Assembly (NCBI GenBank): GCA_032164295.1
Contig: JAJHTX010000011.1
Span: 744,001 to 808,000 of the forward strand
Length of the DNA: 64,000 nt
Origin: Inonotus obliquus
Taxonomy: Eukaryota > Basidiomycota > Agaricomycetes > Hymenochaetales > Hymenochaetaceae
Direction of reading: 5' to 3'
Position numbers and translations under genes: made by a program. Shown here in pieces: positions 27,288 to 39,128 of the stretch (position 1 is the stretch's first letter; each line of letters starts with the position of its first letter). The notes under the pieces are model-generated. The model was not told the origin of the DNA and searched no databases. It was given only the letters and a program-made list of their open reading frames with translations.

Positions 27288-28158
27288 GCTTTCAAAGCAC
27301 GCAATTTCTTGCTATTCTTTCTCAGAGACCGAAGCTGAATCTACTGTTGTGCTACTCGCCGATTTGCTATTTTAATTGCTATCTTGTCTACTTGTCTTCT
27401 AATATGTACAGTCCTGAAGAAATCACAAGCGAACTTAGCACTCCTAAACCCACATCCTCATCTTCGATCCGATCCCAATCAACAACAACGACTATGTTAC
27501 GGGTCCAATGGTTCAGGAGATGTATACTGCGATCTGGATCACATAATCCATAAACGATGGGATGATTGATAGTCAATCCACCCCTTCTTCACCAAGGGTC
27601 CCTTCACCATCTTCAGCATCGATTCAAAACAGAACGTACGGATCAATTGGCTCCATAGAAGCAATGCAATACGACGAGTTAAAATTTAAGCTTGCTGCGG
27701 AATGTGATGTACGGAAAATTGATTGAGGCATGGTCATGCAGCTGAGTAATAGTTTATGTCATTGCTCTTTGGGGAAGGCTTGGTAATGTAAGTGCTTCGG
27801 TGTAATTGATCCGATCAATTTAAATTTGAATTAATTGCTGATTAGTACCGCTAACAAGATATATTGATGTGGACTATTAAACGTGAACAAATCAATTAAT
27901 ATTAATATTATCGAGCGATGGAACCGATCAAATAGAAGTGCAACAAAAGTAAGGAAAAAATGGTCCAATCACATAATTAAATGAATCAATAAGAAAAAAA
28001 CAAATAACGAAAAGAACGGATCAAAAAAGGATATGAATCGATCACAAAAATGAAAACAATACATAAATGTAATAAATACTGAACAAATACCATAACATGT
28101 TACAACATGTAGATCACCAAAAGGAATTGATTAGCAAAAGATGGTTCATGACAGAGCC
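27288..28158. other. AT-rich intergenic stretch
   Basis: No gene supported. Two frames near 27254-27576 are open but composed of serine/threonine runs with no domain. Bases 27820-28100 are very AT-rich with ATTAATATTAATATTAT-like runs. Confidence 0.4.
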
Positions 28159-29860
28159 CTAGTAGTCACTCAAACCAGAACCAAAAACCATTTTATGAAG
28201 TTCTTGAAGATGTACCCATTCACTGAGCTTTTCAATAGCTTTCTCCCATTTACTGTCTTGCCACCTCACCACTTCCTCGTCATTGACTTTGTTCCTCAAT
28301 AGAAATACAAAAACTCCCTTGGTGTTGGTGGAAGGGATATCAAGCTTATAGCCTTGAAGTTGAGCATCTAAAGTGGTATGTTGACTCTTATCTAAATTAG
28401 GAGAAACTGAGATGGTACAAACATGCACGGATAGATCCAGTATGAACGCAAGTATTGATTATCCAATTGAAGAGCATATCAATAGCTTCCTCCATTTTAA
28501 TGTTTCGCCCTATTGCTACTTCATTGCTGTCTTGGTCCTGTAATAGAAACACAAAAATATTCTTGGTGTAAGAGATATCAAGTGTATAGCCTTTGTGTAG
28601 AGCATCTGAAGTGGTATGTTAACCCCTATTCAAATCCAAATTATGAGAAACTGAGATGATACAGACGTTCACTGATGAACCAAAAATGAGAGTTTTCATT
28701 GAGTATCCAATTGAAGAGCTCTTTAAGAGCTTCAGCTATTGTACCGCATTTAATTACCTTCACTACCTTGCTGGGTTTGTCTTTGGTTCCTTTGGTTCGA
28801 AATCCATGCACATATCGTTGGTCTGTTGGCCCCTCAGGATTAACTTCATTTACGGGTTCCAAATTGAAACGTATAGCATCTGAAGTGGTATGTTAGCCCC
28901 TTATTTAAAGTGGGAGAAACTGGGATATTTACGGACAGTCAGACATCCCCTTCTTATAAAGTTTTGTATTCTTCGCCCATTTAGTTTTCGCCACTTGGGA
29001 ATTTGATTTCATGGAAAGCAGCGGTGAAGTATAGGTGCTTGTAGTGTACGTTGTTATTGGATAGATGCATACCTGGGACCAAGGGAGGGCGTTTATATGG
29101 CTTGTAGCGTGAGGCAAAGTGGCGCCATAGCATCTACCAGCTTTTGTTTTTCGGGAAAGCACATTGCTAATAGGTCAATCGTCTGTGACTGTGACAGATG
29201 CAAAATTGGATAACGTACTTTGCGAGGCGCCGCGCTGGTTGAACGCCACCACCATGTAGAGACAAGTATGGGAAGCCTCGCCATATGCATGACCGTGACC
29301 TTTGGGACACTGGTACACTGGAGACTGATTTCCAAAGCGAGGCGGGATGTGGATCCTGATTTTACGAGAACTAGGAGTAAGCGCAAGTTGCAGGTAGTGC
29401 CAACAAATTACTGCTGCTGATAAGAAACGATGTTGCATAGTAGACGAGCTGCATTTTGTGTACATTACATAAAATTGTTTGTTTGCTTCGGCAGTGCGCC
29501 GTGACACTTGCACGTCCTGCGGCGACGACAACTGGGCATCATGTCATCAGCAACAGCCTGATAAGAGTACAGGCGTTACTATCAACGATTATGAAAGCTC
29601 TGTAGTAATGAGCAGGCTTGCTCAGCAGATGCATAGCCCATATGCATCTCCAGCTGTAATTGAATTCTAATCAGTGCAGTTCCATAATCGTATCCGAAGA
29701 GATCGTTACAACTTGGAGGAAATGCGGTCGTTGTCGGAATTGTGGACAGGTCAAGGAGCGGTGTTCCCCCCACGCGTCATTGGTCCTTCCTTTACGTTGC
29801 CCACAGTGGGTAGTTTGTTAAGCTTTGACACCGTGAGAGGCACACACTAATGTATGTATA
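28159..29860 (-). CDS. Unknown gene with tandem repeated phase-1 exons, copy 1 (three repeat units; 5' part unclear)
   Basis: Three similar exons of about 190 bases are each preceded by the intron end CATACCACTTCAG|ATGC (or TTTAG). In order they encode about 60-residue units: one with FNLEPVNEVNPEG and LKELFNWILNEN; one with KGYTLDIS, IFVFLLQDQ and IDMLFNWIIN; and a last with QGYKLDIPSTN, VFVFLLRNKVNDEEVV and IEKLSEWV, ending at the stop 28159-28161. All introns between units are phase 1, so units can be added without breaking frame. The common plan is a short beta-rich start, a FVFLL strand, then an EAI..LFNWI helix. Upstream exons near 29000-29550 encode TSPLLSM and CLYMVVAFNQRGASQ; compared with copy 2 one of them seems shifted in frame, so this copy may be impaired. 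No known domain recognised. Confidence 0.5.
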
Positions 29861-30734
29861 CCCTCCTTCAACATCGGCCTCTTCACTGCATCCCACTCGC
29901 CCTGTGCAATAGGTTAGGTCATCAGAGCAACGCAAACCAGAGCGCCAGTACTAGTGACGGCAAAGCCATTGCTTGCGTTCAATTCTTCGAATTCGATGTC
30001 TCATTGTTAGAAAGGAGCGACGGAATACTTTCATCCACTGTAATGGCCTTCCCACCGCTACATTCAAATACTCGACCCTTCCTTCACATGCTGAAACCAT
30101 ACCCAGGCTCTAATTCAATTCTCGTGCATACACCACTAATAACAGGCCTGATCCAAACGATCCTCTGCCTCTCCGTTATGACTACCTGTCCATGTTATGA
30201 AAATGGTACGCAGCCAAAGCTCCCAGCCACCGCCCTCAGGCTATTATTCAGCCGTATATAGATGTGACGGACCTTAAGGTACACGGGGATTAATATTGTT
30301 GACGGGGCTGGACGTACACGTTATTATCTGACGACAGTGCTTCGTAAGTCGGCATCGCTGGTTGGACTCAGTTGGTTCAATTTGGCACTTCCGTCCACAC
30401 GTGACTTTTCGCCACGAAGCGCAATTCCAGCGCAGCTTTCAAGCATTGAAATAACCAAAATGGTGGACAGTCAATACCACCGTTGCTCCCCCCTTCCCCT
30501 TTCTGCATTCGGCAGTCTGGAGACCATTCTCGTTGCAGCAGTATTTCACTGTCGTCCGCTAGGTGCGATATCATTCTAGAGTTTTCTTTCGTTTACATTA
30601 TTAATGGTTCTGACCTCTGACTCCGCCACTCATGAACTCTTTCCACTAACCAGCCAACCTTGAGTCCACAGCAGCAGCAACTTGGAAAATGGCGCTCATC
30701 ACGACAGTAGTAGTAGTAGTAGTGACAGCAACTT
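29861..30734. repeat. 5' part of the duplicated block and a dispersed-repeat fragment
   Basis: Bases to about 30260 match 34110-34440, the 5' end of the second gene copy, but no clear first exon could be defined. Bases 30483-30578 match the CpG-depleted fragment at 8515-8605. An (AGT)n microsatellite of six units lies at 30706-30723. Confidence 0.5.
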
Positions 30735-31777
30735 GCAATTCCTCGTTCAACCTTTCTTATGATCCTCACCTCCGAAATCGGTGACAAAACCTTCCTCATC
30801 GCCGCTATCCTAGCACTACGGCACCCACGAACCACAGTCCTCCCCGGAGCTTTCGGCGCACTCGCAATCATGTCCGTCCTCTCAGCCGCTCTCGGTCACG
30901 TCTTACCAACCCTCATCCCAAAATCGTGGACTCCATTCGCTGCTGCAGTTTTGTTTTTTTGCGTTTGGGGCTAAGATGGTTGGGGAAGGAGTGAGATGAG
31001 GAGTGGGAGTGGGAGTGGGAAGATCGAGGAGGAGATGAGGGAGGCTGAGGAAGAGATTGAGGAGGATGAGGTGCTGGTTGATGGGACGGGTGGTGTTGAA
31101 CTGAATGGGCATGCTATACCTCTGGAAGAAATTGAACGTGGGGAAGCTCATCGTCACCGGGACCAGAACCAAGAGGACGTTATTATACGTTCACGAGAAA
31201 ACGAAAAGGAATCGTTTAGAGAAGGTGCAAGGAATTTCTTCAGTTTATCATTAGGACCTGTGTTCGTACAGGCTTTCGCACTTACTCTCCTTGGAGAATG
31301 GGGAGATCAAAGTCAAATTGCTACTATTCCTCTTGGAGCTGCTCATGTACGTTGCTTTATTTCAATATCAGCGCATTCATATGTGCATTTGAGAACTGAA
31401 GCTGATCGTTCCCCTTTTTTTCTTATGTTCCCCTCCCCAAACGATTTTGTGATTAAGAACGTATACGTAGTGTCACTTGGAACTTTCTAGGACATCCATG
31501 TTGTACAGCTTTCGCAGTTATCGGAGGTCGATACTTCTCTACTAAATCTCAGTAAAATACGGTTCGTCTCTTCTTTCCCCTTCTTATTTATTGACTTGCG
31601 ACGAATGCTAATACCTTCCTTCCTTCTTGACGTATTGCAGTAACACTCGGCGGAGCATTCCTATTCCTTCTTTTCAAATTTATATACCTCTACGACGCAT
31701 TCAGGGAAAACTCGGAACATGTTCTTGCTAGTAGTGTACCACCAGGACATGAAGATCCGGCGGATTTGTTGCATTAA
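30735..31777 (+). pseudogene. GDT1: GDT1/UPF0016 (TMEM165-type) cation transporter pseudogene
   Basis: Members are Golgi or vacuolar Ca/Mn-proton exchangers with two E-x-G-D-(KR)-(ST) motifs. Both are here: SEIGDKTFLIAAILALRHPR (about 30775) and EWGDQSQIATIPLGAAH (about 31300). An acidic linker GKIEEEMREAEEEIEEDE lies between. A normal intron follows GAAH (GTACGTTGC...TTAAG). The reading is broken at least four times: one extra T in a T7 run near 30955, a compensating missing base near 30990, a shift at SLGTF/GHPCCTAFAVIGGRY near 31485, and a missing base before SVKY near 31545. After a second intron, TLGGAFLFLLFKFIYLYDAF ends the protein at 31777. The 5' exons, with the signal peptide, are absent. 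Several shifts lie at homopolymers, so some could be assembly errors, but the missing 5' end supports a pseudogene. Confidence 0.85.
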
Positions 31778-32760
31778 CATTAACAATAACATTAATATCA
31801 ACATTAGCACAATATTGTCATTTACATTGGCATTAGTATTGGCATTGGGCATATTGGCGTACGTGTACAAGCTTTCTCGTACTCGGCTTTTTCCACTCCA
31901 CCTCTGTCCTCTGTCCTTCCTTAGATCTGTCCCTCCGTTCGTTTTCGTTTTCGTTTCCGGTTTCGGTTTCGGTTTCCCAGATCGGATAATAAAATCAAAA
32001 ATCAAGAATCAAAAATGAAGAGCCAAGGATCGTCGGTGTAGGGAAGTGCAGCTCGCGACATTGATATTATTTGATGGATCTATTTATAAAATATATCATT
32101 GAGGTAGGTTTTAAGTATTGATACATTGATGCCATTGATGCCCTGTGAGTGTGTGATGCATCATTCCAGTGAGAGGGTAATTTAAATTGTGCAATTACAA
32201 TGTGCAATGTGGGCTCATGTAATAGAGATGCGAAAGAGGCCGACTCGGAGACATCGGTCGGGCACCTTTCTGGACCTCTGGCAGGTACTGTCGCCAATCA
32301 GTGGTAGCCAACCTAGGCCTGACTTTTCAAACATTACAGGCCTAGGTACGAGTGGTAAATATTCACGGAAGGGGGAGGGTCTACAGACGATTGGAGTGCC
32401 CGGCCAATGGGCCATTCAGAAATCTGAATTCAATGTCTCCTGTTAACATCTAGCAATTAGGAGAACGAGGTCCACTACATAGTACTATTACTGAGCCGCC
32501 GGGGGACTGAGTAGGATTATGAGACATTTCGAGCTTATTTCTAGACTTTTCTGTATGTGCAGACTGTGATTTACGTTTACGTTGCCGGTCCACCTCTGCA
32601 TCCCATCATAGTACTTATATTAATGCAAGCCTTATCGACCATGTATATGACAGGGTCAGAAATCTACCTAATATAATCACTTGTTGGGATTGAATTTCTC
32701 CATCACATATTTTTCCACCTGACCACCTCTTGCAGCTCAGAAGGAGAGACTCGGAACAGA
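31778..32760. other. Intergenic stretch between GDT1 remnant and second repeated-exon gene
   Basis: Begins with an ATTAACATTAACAATAAC-type simple repeat (about 31771-31815, spanning the stop region), then a GTTTTCGTTTTCG/GGTTTCGGTTTCGG run near 31935-31975. No protein domain found on either strand. Confidence 0.4.
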
Positions 32761-34440
32761 ACCAAAACCCATTTCACGAGTTACTATTCTGCTCCTTTAC
32801 CCAATTGAAGAGCCTTTCACTAGCTTCCTCCACTGTACTTCCTTCCCCAATCGCACCATCCACTTCCTCGCGGGCTTTGTTCTTAAAATGAAACGCGAAA
32901 CCACGACGGATTAGAGAGATATAAAGATCATAGTCCTGGCTTTGTGCATCTGAAGTGGTATGTTAAGCCCTATTCATACTAGGAGAAACTGGGGTAATGC
33001 GGACATTCAATTATGTTGGGATCACAAGTGTATTTTTTGAGTATCCATTTGAAGAGGGCTTCAAGAGCTTTGTGCTTGGAAGTGCATATAAAACGACCTC
33101 CTTCCGCGTTGGGTTCAAATGCACACAGGAAACCTTGTTCTCGCTTCACTCCGTCCTCATGAACCTGATCTGTCACGCTTTTTTGTACGATCGTCAAACC
33201 CTTACTGTTCGCATCTGAAGTGGTATGTTAGCCCCCTATTCAAATTAGGAGAAACCGGGATACAAATTACGAACAGTCCTCGACCACCCTCTTAAAAAGT
33301 TGGTTGTTATTATGCCATACAGCATCCGTGTTCCTCCGTGAATCACTCGTCTTTTGGCCCCTGGGCGTTGATGGCATGGAAAGCAGCGGTGAAGTATAGG
33401 TGCTTGGAGTTTGGATAGACACATACCTGGGACCAAGGGAGGAGTTTATAATGGCTTGTAGCGTGATGCAAAGTGGCGCCATGGCATCTACCAGCTTCTA
33501 AACGTCTGTGACTGTGACAGATGCAAAGTTAGATAACGTTTTGCGAGGCGCCACCTTGGTTGAACGCCACCACCATGTAGAGACAAGCACGAGAGGCCTC
33601 GCTACCGGGACCCTTGAGACACTGGAGACTGATTTCCTGAGCGAGGCGGGATATGGATCCTGATTTTACGAGAACTAATAGTACTCGCAACTTGCAGGTA
33701 GTGCCAACAAGTTGCTGCTGCTGGTGAGAAACGATGTTGCATAGTAGACGAGCTGCATTTTGTGTACATTACATAATGTTGCTTGTTTGCATCGGCAGTG
33801 CGCCGTGACACTTGCACGTCCTGCGGCGACGACAACTGCATCAGCAACAGCCTGATAATAGTACATCAACGATTATGAAAGCTCTGTAGTAAGGGGCAGG
33901 CTTGCTCAGACATCTCCAGCTGTAATTGAATTCTCATCACAGTTCCATATCGTATCCGAAAAGATCATTACAACCTGGAGGAAATGCAGTCCTTGTCGAA
34001 ACTGTGAACAGCTCAAGGAGCGGCGTTCCCCCCATGCGTCATCTGTTTCTTTCTATACGTTGCCCACAGTGGGTAGTTTGTTAAGCTTTGGCACCGACCG
34101 TGAACGGCATACACTGATGCATACCCTCCTTCGACATCGGTCTTTCACTGCATCCCACTCGCCCTGTGCAATAGGTTAGGTCATCAGAGCAACGCAAACC
34201 AGAGCGCCAGTGACGGCAATGCCATTGCTTGCGCCCAATTCTTCGAATTCGATGTCTCATTGTTAGGAAGGAGCGACGGAATAGTTTCATCCACTGCAAT
34301 GGCCTTCCCACCGCTACATTCAAATTAATAGACCTGGTCCAAACGATCCTCTGACTCTCCGTTATGACTACCTGTCCGTCTTCCAGGTTATGAAAATGGT
34401 ACGCAGCCAAAATTCCCAACCACAATGTGTAGAAATAAGG
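32761..34440 (-). CDS. Unknown gene with tandem repeated phase-1 exons, copy 2 (two repeat units)
   Basis: Paralogue of the gene at 28159-29860; similarity covers exons, introns and upstream sequence. Two repeat units: one with KGLTIVQKSVTDQVHEDG and LEALFKWILKK, and a last with QDYDLYISLIRRGFAFHF and ASERLFNWVKEQNSNS before a stop near 32778. Upstream, a long frame (about 33720-33530) reads CKLRVLLVLVKSGSISRLA then CLYMVVAFNQGGASQN. A further exon encodes TYTSPLLSMPSTPRGQ and ends FKRVVED at a donor that joins in phase 1 to the first unit. This copy keeps a better continuous upstream frame than copy 1. Function unknown. The first exon and true start are not resolved. Confidence 0.5.
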
Positions 34441-36306
34441 CTGTGCATGGCAGAAATCATGACCGCTAAATCATTTTCGTCAAATGCTGAGCACCGTCGA
34501 CTTGGAGCTGCGAATATTTAAAGGCCATATTACGTCCATGATGAAGATTAGGATTAAAATACAAGTATGCGCTTTTATATGATGGGTCCATGCAATGCTC
34601 ATATCGGAATGTGGTAGCAAGTAATTTTGCCAGCTAGGTACTATCACCAATTACCAACCTCGCAATTCTCGCGACTGGCAGAGTAGAAGGCAAATCTGAA
34701 ACTCCGAGACATCGAATTGCTCATTTAATCAGAGTGACAGACCAAACGTGAGAACGCATCTAGAAAAACTCACTTACCAAGAGTCAGGATATCTCTAATG
34801 GGGGAACATTCTACTTGATCGATATCGAAAACGTAACCAGAATGTTTTCTACCCACTTGTGCGCAATTCGCACTTTCCTAGTCTTCTTGATTGATAGAGG
34901 AGGCAATAGAGGAGGCACACTTGGCATGATGAGGGACGGTTCTGCATATCCGGTTAGATAATACGTGATGCCGTCAAAATCGTTGAAGGGATGCTTGCAT
35001 GATATACTTGAATGGGTGTCTTCTTGTGACAGATACGTCCGTTCCTTTGAAAGTGTAGGTTAACGATGGAAACGCTTGAGCGAAGGGGTCGTTAATACCC
35101 CTGGACCGCAGTAAGCATGGTTCAAATCCCAGGACGAAGATACTGGTAAGTAAGGTGTCGAAGAACTCGAGACCAAGCCATCCAAGACGGAAGGGCATAG
35201 CATTTAACGGATGCCGAGACAATCGATGCTCGCCCACGTGCAATCTCGTGTTGGCTGAAAATACATTGCGTCAACCAGCGTAGAATGTGGGAGGATTACC
35301 GAGTAATAAAAGAATAGAAAAGCACTAGTGTGACCCGGACAAATTGGAACAAACGCCACCCACCAGCGCCCAGCAGCCCCGTGATGTCACGAACTAGCCA
35401 AGGGCCCCTCGAAAGAACTGTTCGAGAGGCAAAGAACTTAAGAAGAGCTTGTAAGGGCTGGCGATGGGAAGAAAGGGTAAGCTAAGTCGAAGATAGACTA
35501 AAATCTACAAATACGTACGACGGGGTAGCGAAGAGATCCTGTTCCGTTTCTCTTTGATCACACGGGTAATTCAGTTGGTACCAGATGGGAATCCCATGAT
35601 CGTGGACATTGCAGAATGAATTGCTAGCGTGCGGAGTAAAGGAAGACTTCAATAGGTCGATATGCATTCCGAAAACTTTATTTCGAATGGTAAAGAACGC
35701 GTGCCAGCAAGTCGTGCTTGATAAAACATAAATAGAAAATTCGTAACTAGAAATAGATGCTTGAGTAATATTGGGCCAAAGGCTGTGCGAGAGGAAACGA
35801 GAGGAGATATGATGTTCACAGGATGCGCAGTTAGACGCGATACCTACCCCACGGCGCGTGAATGAGACAGCGACAGTGGGAGAATACGACTCGGATGGCG
35901 CGGGATTTCGGGAATCGCGGCCTCCCATGCAGTCAGATGCCACTACCCATAGTTACAGAGAGAGGACGGATTCACGACGAAATTACTGGGTAAGAGGAGG
36001 AGATGCGGGAAGTGATGTATGCTTACTCATCAAGGGAAAAGCCGAGATGGATGATCAGCCATAAGTAACTCTATCTCACTCACTCACATTTCCTTCCGCT
36101 CTTCTCCCCATCCCCATCCTCGTCGTCTCCCCCTCGGTGCAAGTTACGTCTTAGTCACCACCTACGCGTCGTATTCGACGTAATATCCGACACCCCTAGC
36201 CGCTAATGCCGGGATTATTCAGCTGGTGTATGTACATCTCCCACACCCCGAGAATCGGCTCGTCTGACTTTCTTTTCCCTCTTCTTTCCCATTTTATTAT
36301 CTCGTA
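34441..36306. other. Intergenic region upstream of the RING-finger gene
   Basis: No supported gene. A 153-codon minus-strand frame at 35482-35943 has no domain and no clear splice context. Bases 35035-35140 show a GGTTCAAATCCC box-B-like word and a five-base-pair hairpin GGGGT/ACCCC, but no tRNA fold closes. The last 250 bases (36060-36306) are pyrimidine-rich, as in fungal promoters, and should hold the promoter of the + strand gene. Confidence 0.4.
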
Positions 36307-39128
36307 ATGTTCACCGTTAATGTTGAACGACTTGTCAACTCGACAATACGCGGAAATACAGATAATAGCCAATACTCGTCTTGGAACCGTATGCGACGAA
36401 TGCAAGCTCCTCAGTTCGTCGCCCGCATTGACTCCCGCACGTCTCGGAATGCCACCGCAATGCACAACGGTATGTCTCGATATCGTCTCTTCTCAGTCTC
36501 TCGGCTCTCTCTAGTCCCTGTCAACTTGCCCTTTACAACACATCACGTTCCGATTTGAACCGCCTCACTTTTTGCAATTGGCTTGCTAATAATATCTTTA
36601 TTGTGATTGTTCGCCATAGGTACCGACATCGTAAATGCCAACACCAATGGCAACGATTTGACTGCTGGCAACACTGGAGATGTTGTAATCAATATGGGTG
36701 ACCTCAATCTCAACTCATCTACTTCCCCTTCCAACAAGGAGAATAAGGACACGCTATTTGGCCCTAGCATTGGCGTGGTTAACACTGCCCCGGAATGGTG
36801 TGCCGTTGATGCCGCACTGGACGAGAAGCTGCTTAAGAGTGAGAAGAAGCTAGATTCGGATGAGAAAAGTTATGTTGACGAAAGCGATGAGGATGAGTTG
36901 ACTCCGGAGATTGTGAAGGAATGGGTGAGACGGAGTAAGGAGGTCAGTAATCAGTTTGGCTTTCTATTCCTCCCTTTCTTTTTTCATTGTCGTCATTTAA
37001 CCATTATTTCATTTTCTGGTTCTTTTCTTTCCTTATCAGCCGTCACAGCCTACTACAACCCTACAAGCTCTCGTGAACCTCAAACGACCTTCAATCCGTC
37101 TCTCGCCGCTCGCAGCCCCCGGCCATGATACCTCGCCATCCGCATCATCACTCAGCGAATCTCCAGATTCGCATGGAAAACTTCATCAACAGCATGGTCT
37201 CGAGTTCGAGTTTGATTGCGACGCTTCGCAATGCTTCATCTCGTTGCATGTATTTGGTGTGCCGTCTAGCCTCGGCGAATCTGATGAACTGAATGCACCA
37301 TTTCCAACGAATGATTTAGGGAAGGAGAACGAACGCCTTGTGCTGTTTGAAACAACCTTGCCAGGTGGATTCGCGCGAAAGTTGACGCTTGGGGACGGCG
37401 CAGTCTTGGAATTGGCTCGGCTCGAAGCCGCAGCCAAGGCCCATAGGGCCCAGCAAGCTGCTGCTGCTGCCACCGCGTCGGCTGCCGGGAACAACGGAGG
37501 GAATAAGGAAAACACAGAAAGTGCCACCGCCAACGCTTCAGCAAGCGGTGGGAATACGGATGGGCATGAGCGTCATAGAAAGCGACTGACTTTCTTCCGG
37601 AAAAGGGGCAATGCGCATCGTCGCGCTTCCAATTCTCATGCACAATCAGGTCAGGCGCAGGCGCCAGCACCGACAGTCCCCGCAGGCCCTGCTCTCGCCG
37701 TAGTTGACGCGGAGGCCCCCCATGCCAACCCCAATGCACCTATTAGCCCACAAAATCAAAGCACATTAGCTACTTTCTTCGCTGGTGGGGAAGTCGAACG
37801 GCTGAAGCGAAAGAAGGAGTCGGAGGAAGAGGGCGTGAGGATCGCAATTCGAATTGCTGCAAGGGATGCGGATGGACAACCGATGAAGGTCCGGAACGAG
37901 CAAGTTACGTACCTGCACATTGTTAGGCAAGGACCACCCCCATCATCGACAGTTGCCGGACCTAGTACATCTTCAAGTGCCAATGGAGAAAGTGCTACCA
38001 CAGGAGTTGCGAATGCTAGCGAAGAACAAGCGCACAAAGACGGTGAAGCCAAAGAGGAAGCGAAGGACGAGGAAGATAACCGACCATGGGTTGTTCGCGT
38101 TGTCAAACGAGAAGCGCGTATCGGCGCACATGCCTTCCAATTGCACGAGATCTATGGCTTAACAGCTCATGCAACTGCTTCGGACTCTGCGGCACATCAT
38201 GTCACCCCATCATCACCCACTAGCTCTCCAGAGCAGCACACCTATCCACCTATTCCTGGACAACCTCATACTGCGTCGAATGGCGGAGGAACAGACACAG
38301 ATGATTCACCCGCGGAGTGCCTATTGTGCTTGAGTGCTGCACGAGAAGTTGTTTTGTTACCGTGTAGGCATTTGGTTGCTTGCCGCGAATGTGCGGTCAA
38401 CATGGTTGAGTTTGGTGCGGGTGGGACGGTCGTACAGCCTGAAGCAGATGTTCCTAACGCTGTTGGCGGAGATGCGACAACTGGCGCTGAGAATGCTAAT
38501 GATGGTGTGCAGGGTGATGCAAATACGAATGCTCCTACGGCTCCTACTCCCGCTGCACCGACTCCGACCCCTGCGACAAGAAGAAAGAGAAAGGCAAAAG
38601 GATGGTTCTGCCCTGTTTGTCGACAACGTTAGTCATTTTCCGTACTCCTGTCTCATTTCTATTCTAACTGGCTCATTTCCCATTGCTCCAGCGTATACTA
38701 GTTTACTACGTATCACAACTTCCCCTCCACCGGGCAAAGGTTCAGGCTTGGGACACACGAACACCGACTCGACTCACGCAGATGCAAAACGCGTTTCACT
38801 CACGTCCTCGCTTGACGCCGAAGCAGATCCGACTCCAGAACAACAGCAACAACAAGCATTAGCACATCCTCTAGCGACGGTAGTTGAGTCAGGAGTTGCT
38901 ACACTTGCCGCACCGCAAACAACAGCAGTCACAGCGGCAAACACGAATGCAAGCAGTGGGAATGTAAGCGCGGAAGTTGGTGCGGAAGGTAATCCCAGGT
39001 CTAACGCTAATGGTGCAAATGCGAATGGGATGGAAAGTAGGGGAGGTCTTGCGAGTCTTACGAGACCTGCGTTTTTGACACGATTTTCTGGAAGAGCGAG
39101 AGATAGGGATCTAGAGCGTGGGGCTTGA
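36307..39128 (+). CDS. Mahogunin/LUL-type RING E3 ubiquitin ligase
   Basis: Four exons: 36307-36469, 36620-36942, 37040-38627 and 38692-39128, in frame throughout, giving about 836 residues. The start at 36307 is chosen because it is open to the first donor (ACG|GTATGT); later ATGs at 36391 or 36400 are possible. The substrate-side region starts near PSQPTTTLQALVNLKRPSIR and includes EFEFDCDASQCFISLHVFGV, LPGGFARKL and, after a low-complexity insert, VVRVVKREARIGAHAFQLHEI. The C3HC4 RING reads CLLC, CRHLVACREC, then CPVC followed by RQPYTSLLRI, the MGRN1-type ending. The last cysteine pair is completed across the intron at 38628-38691. The RING loop between the sixth and seventh ligands has 72 residues of Ala/Thr/Pro/Asn-rich sequence. 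Family members ubiquitinate membrane-trafficking and signalling proteins. Confidence 0.88.

Noticed and set aside
35035..35140. tRNA-like segment with GGTTCAAATCCC and a GGGGT/ACCCC hairpin
   Set aside because: The loop lacks the invariant T33, the T-stem has mismatches, and only five acceptor pairs form. Not supported as a tRNA.
35482..35943. 153-codon minus-strand frame
   Set aside because: No domain, signal peptide or splice context. Composition is like intergenic DNA.
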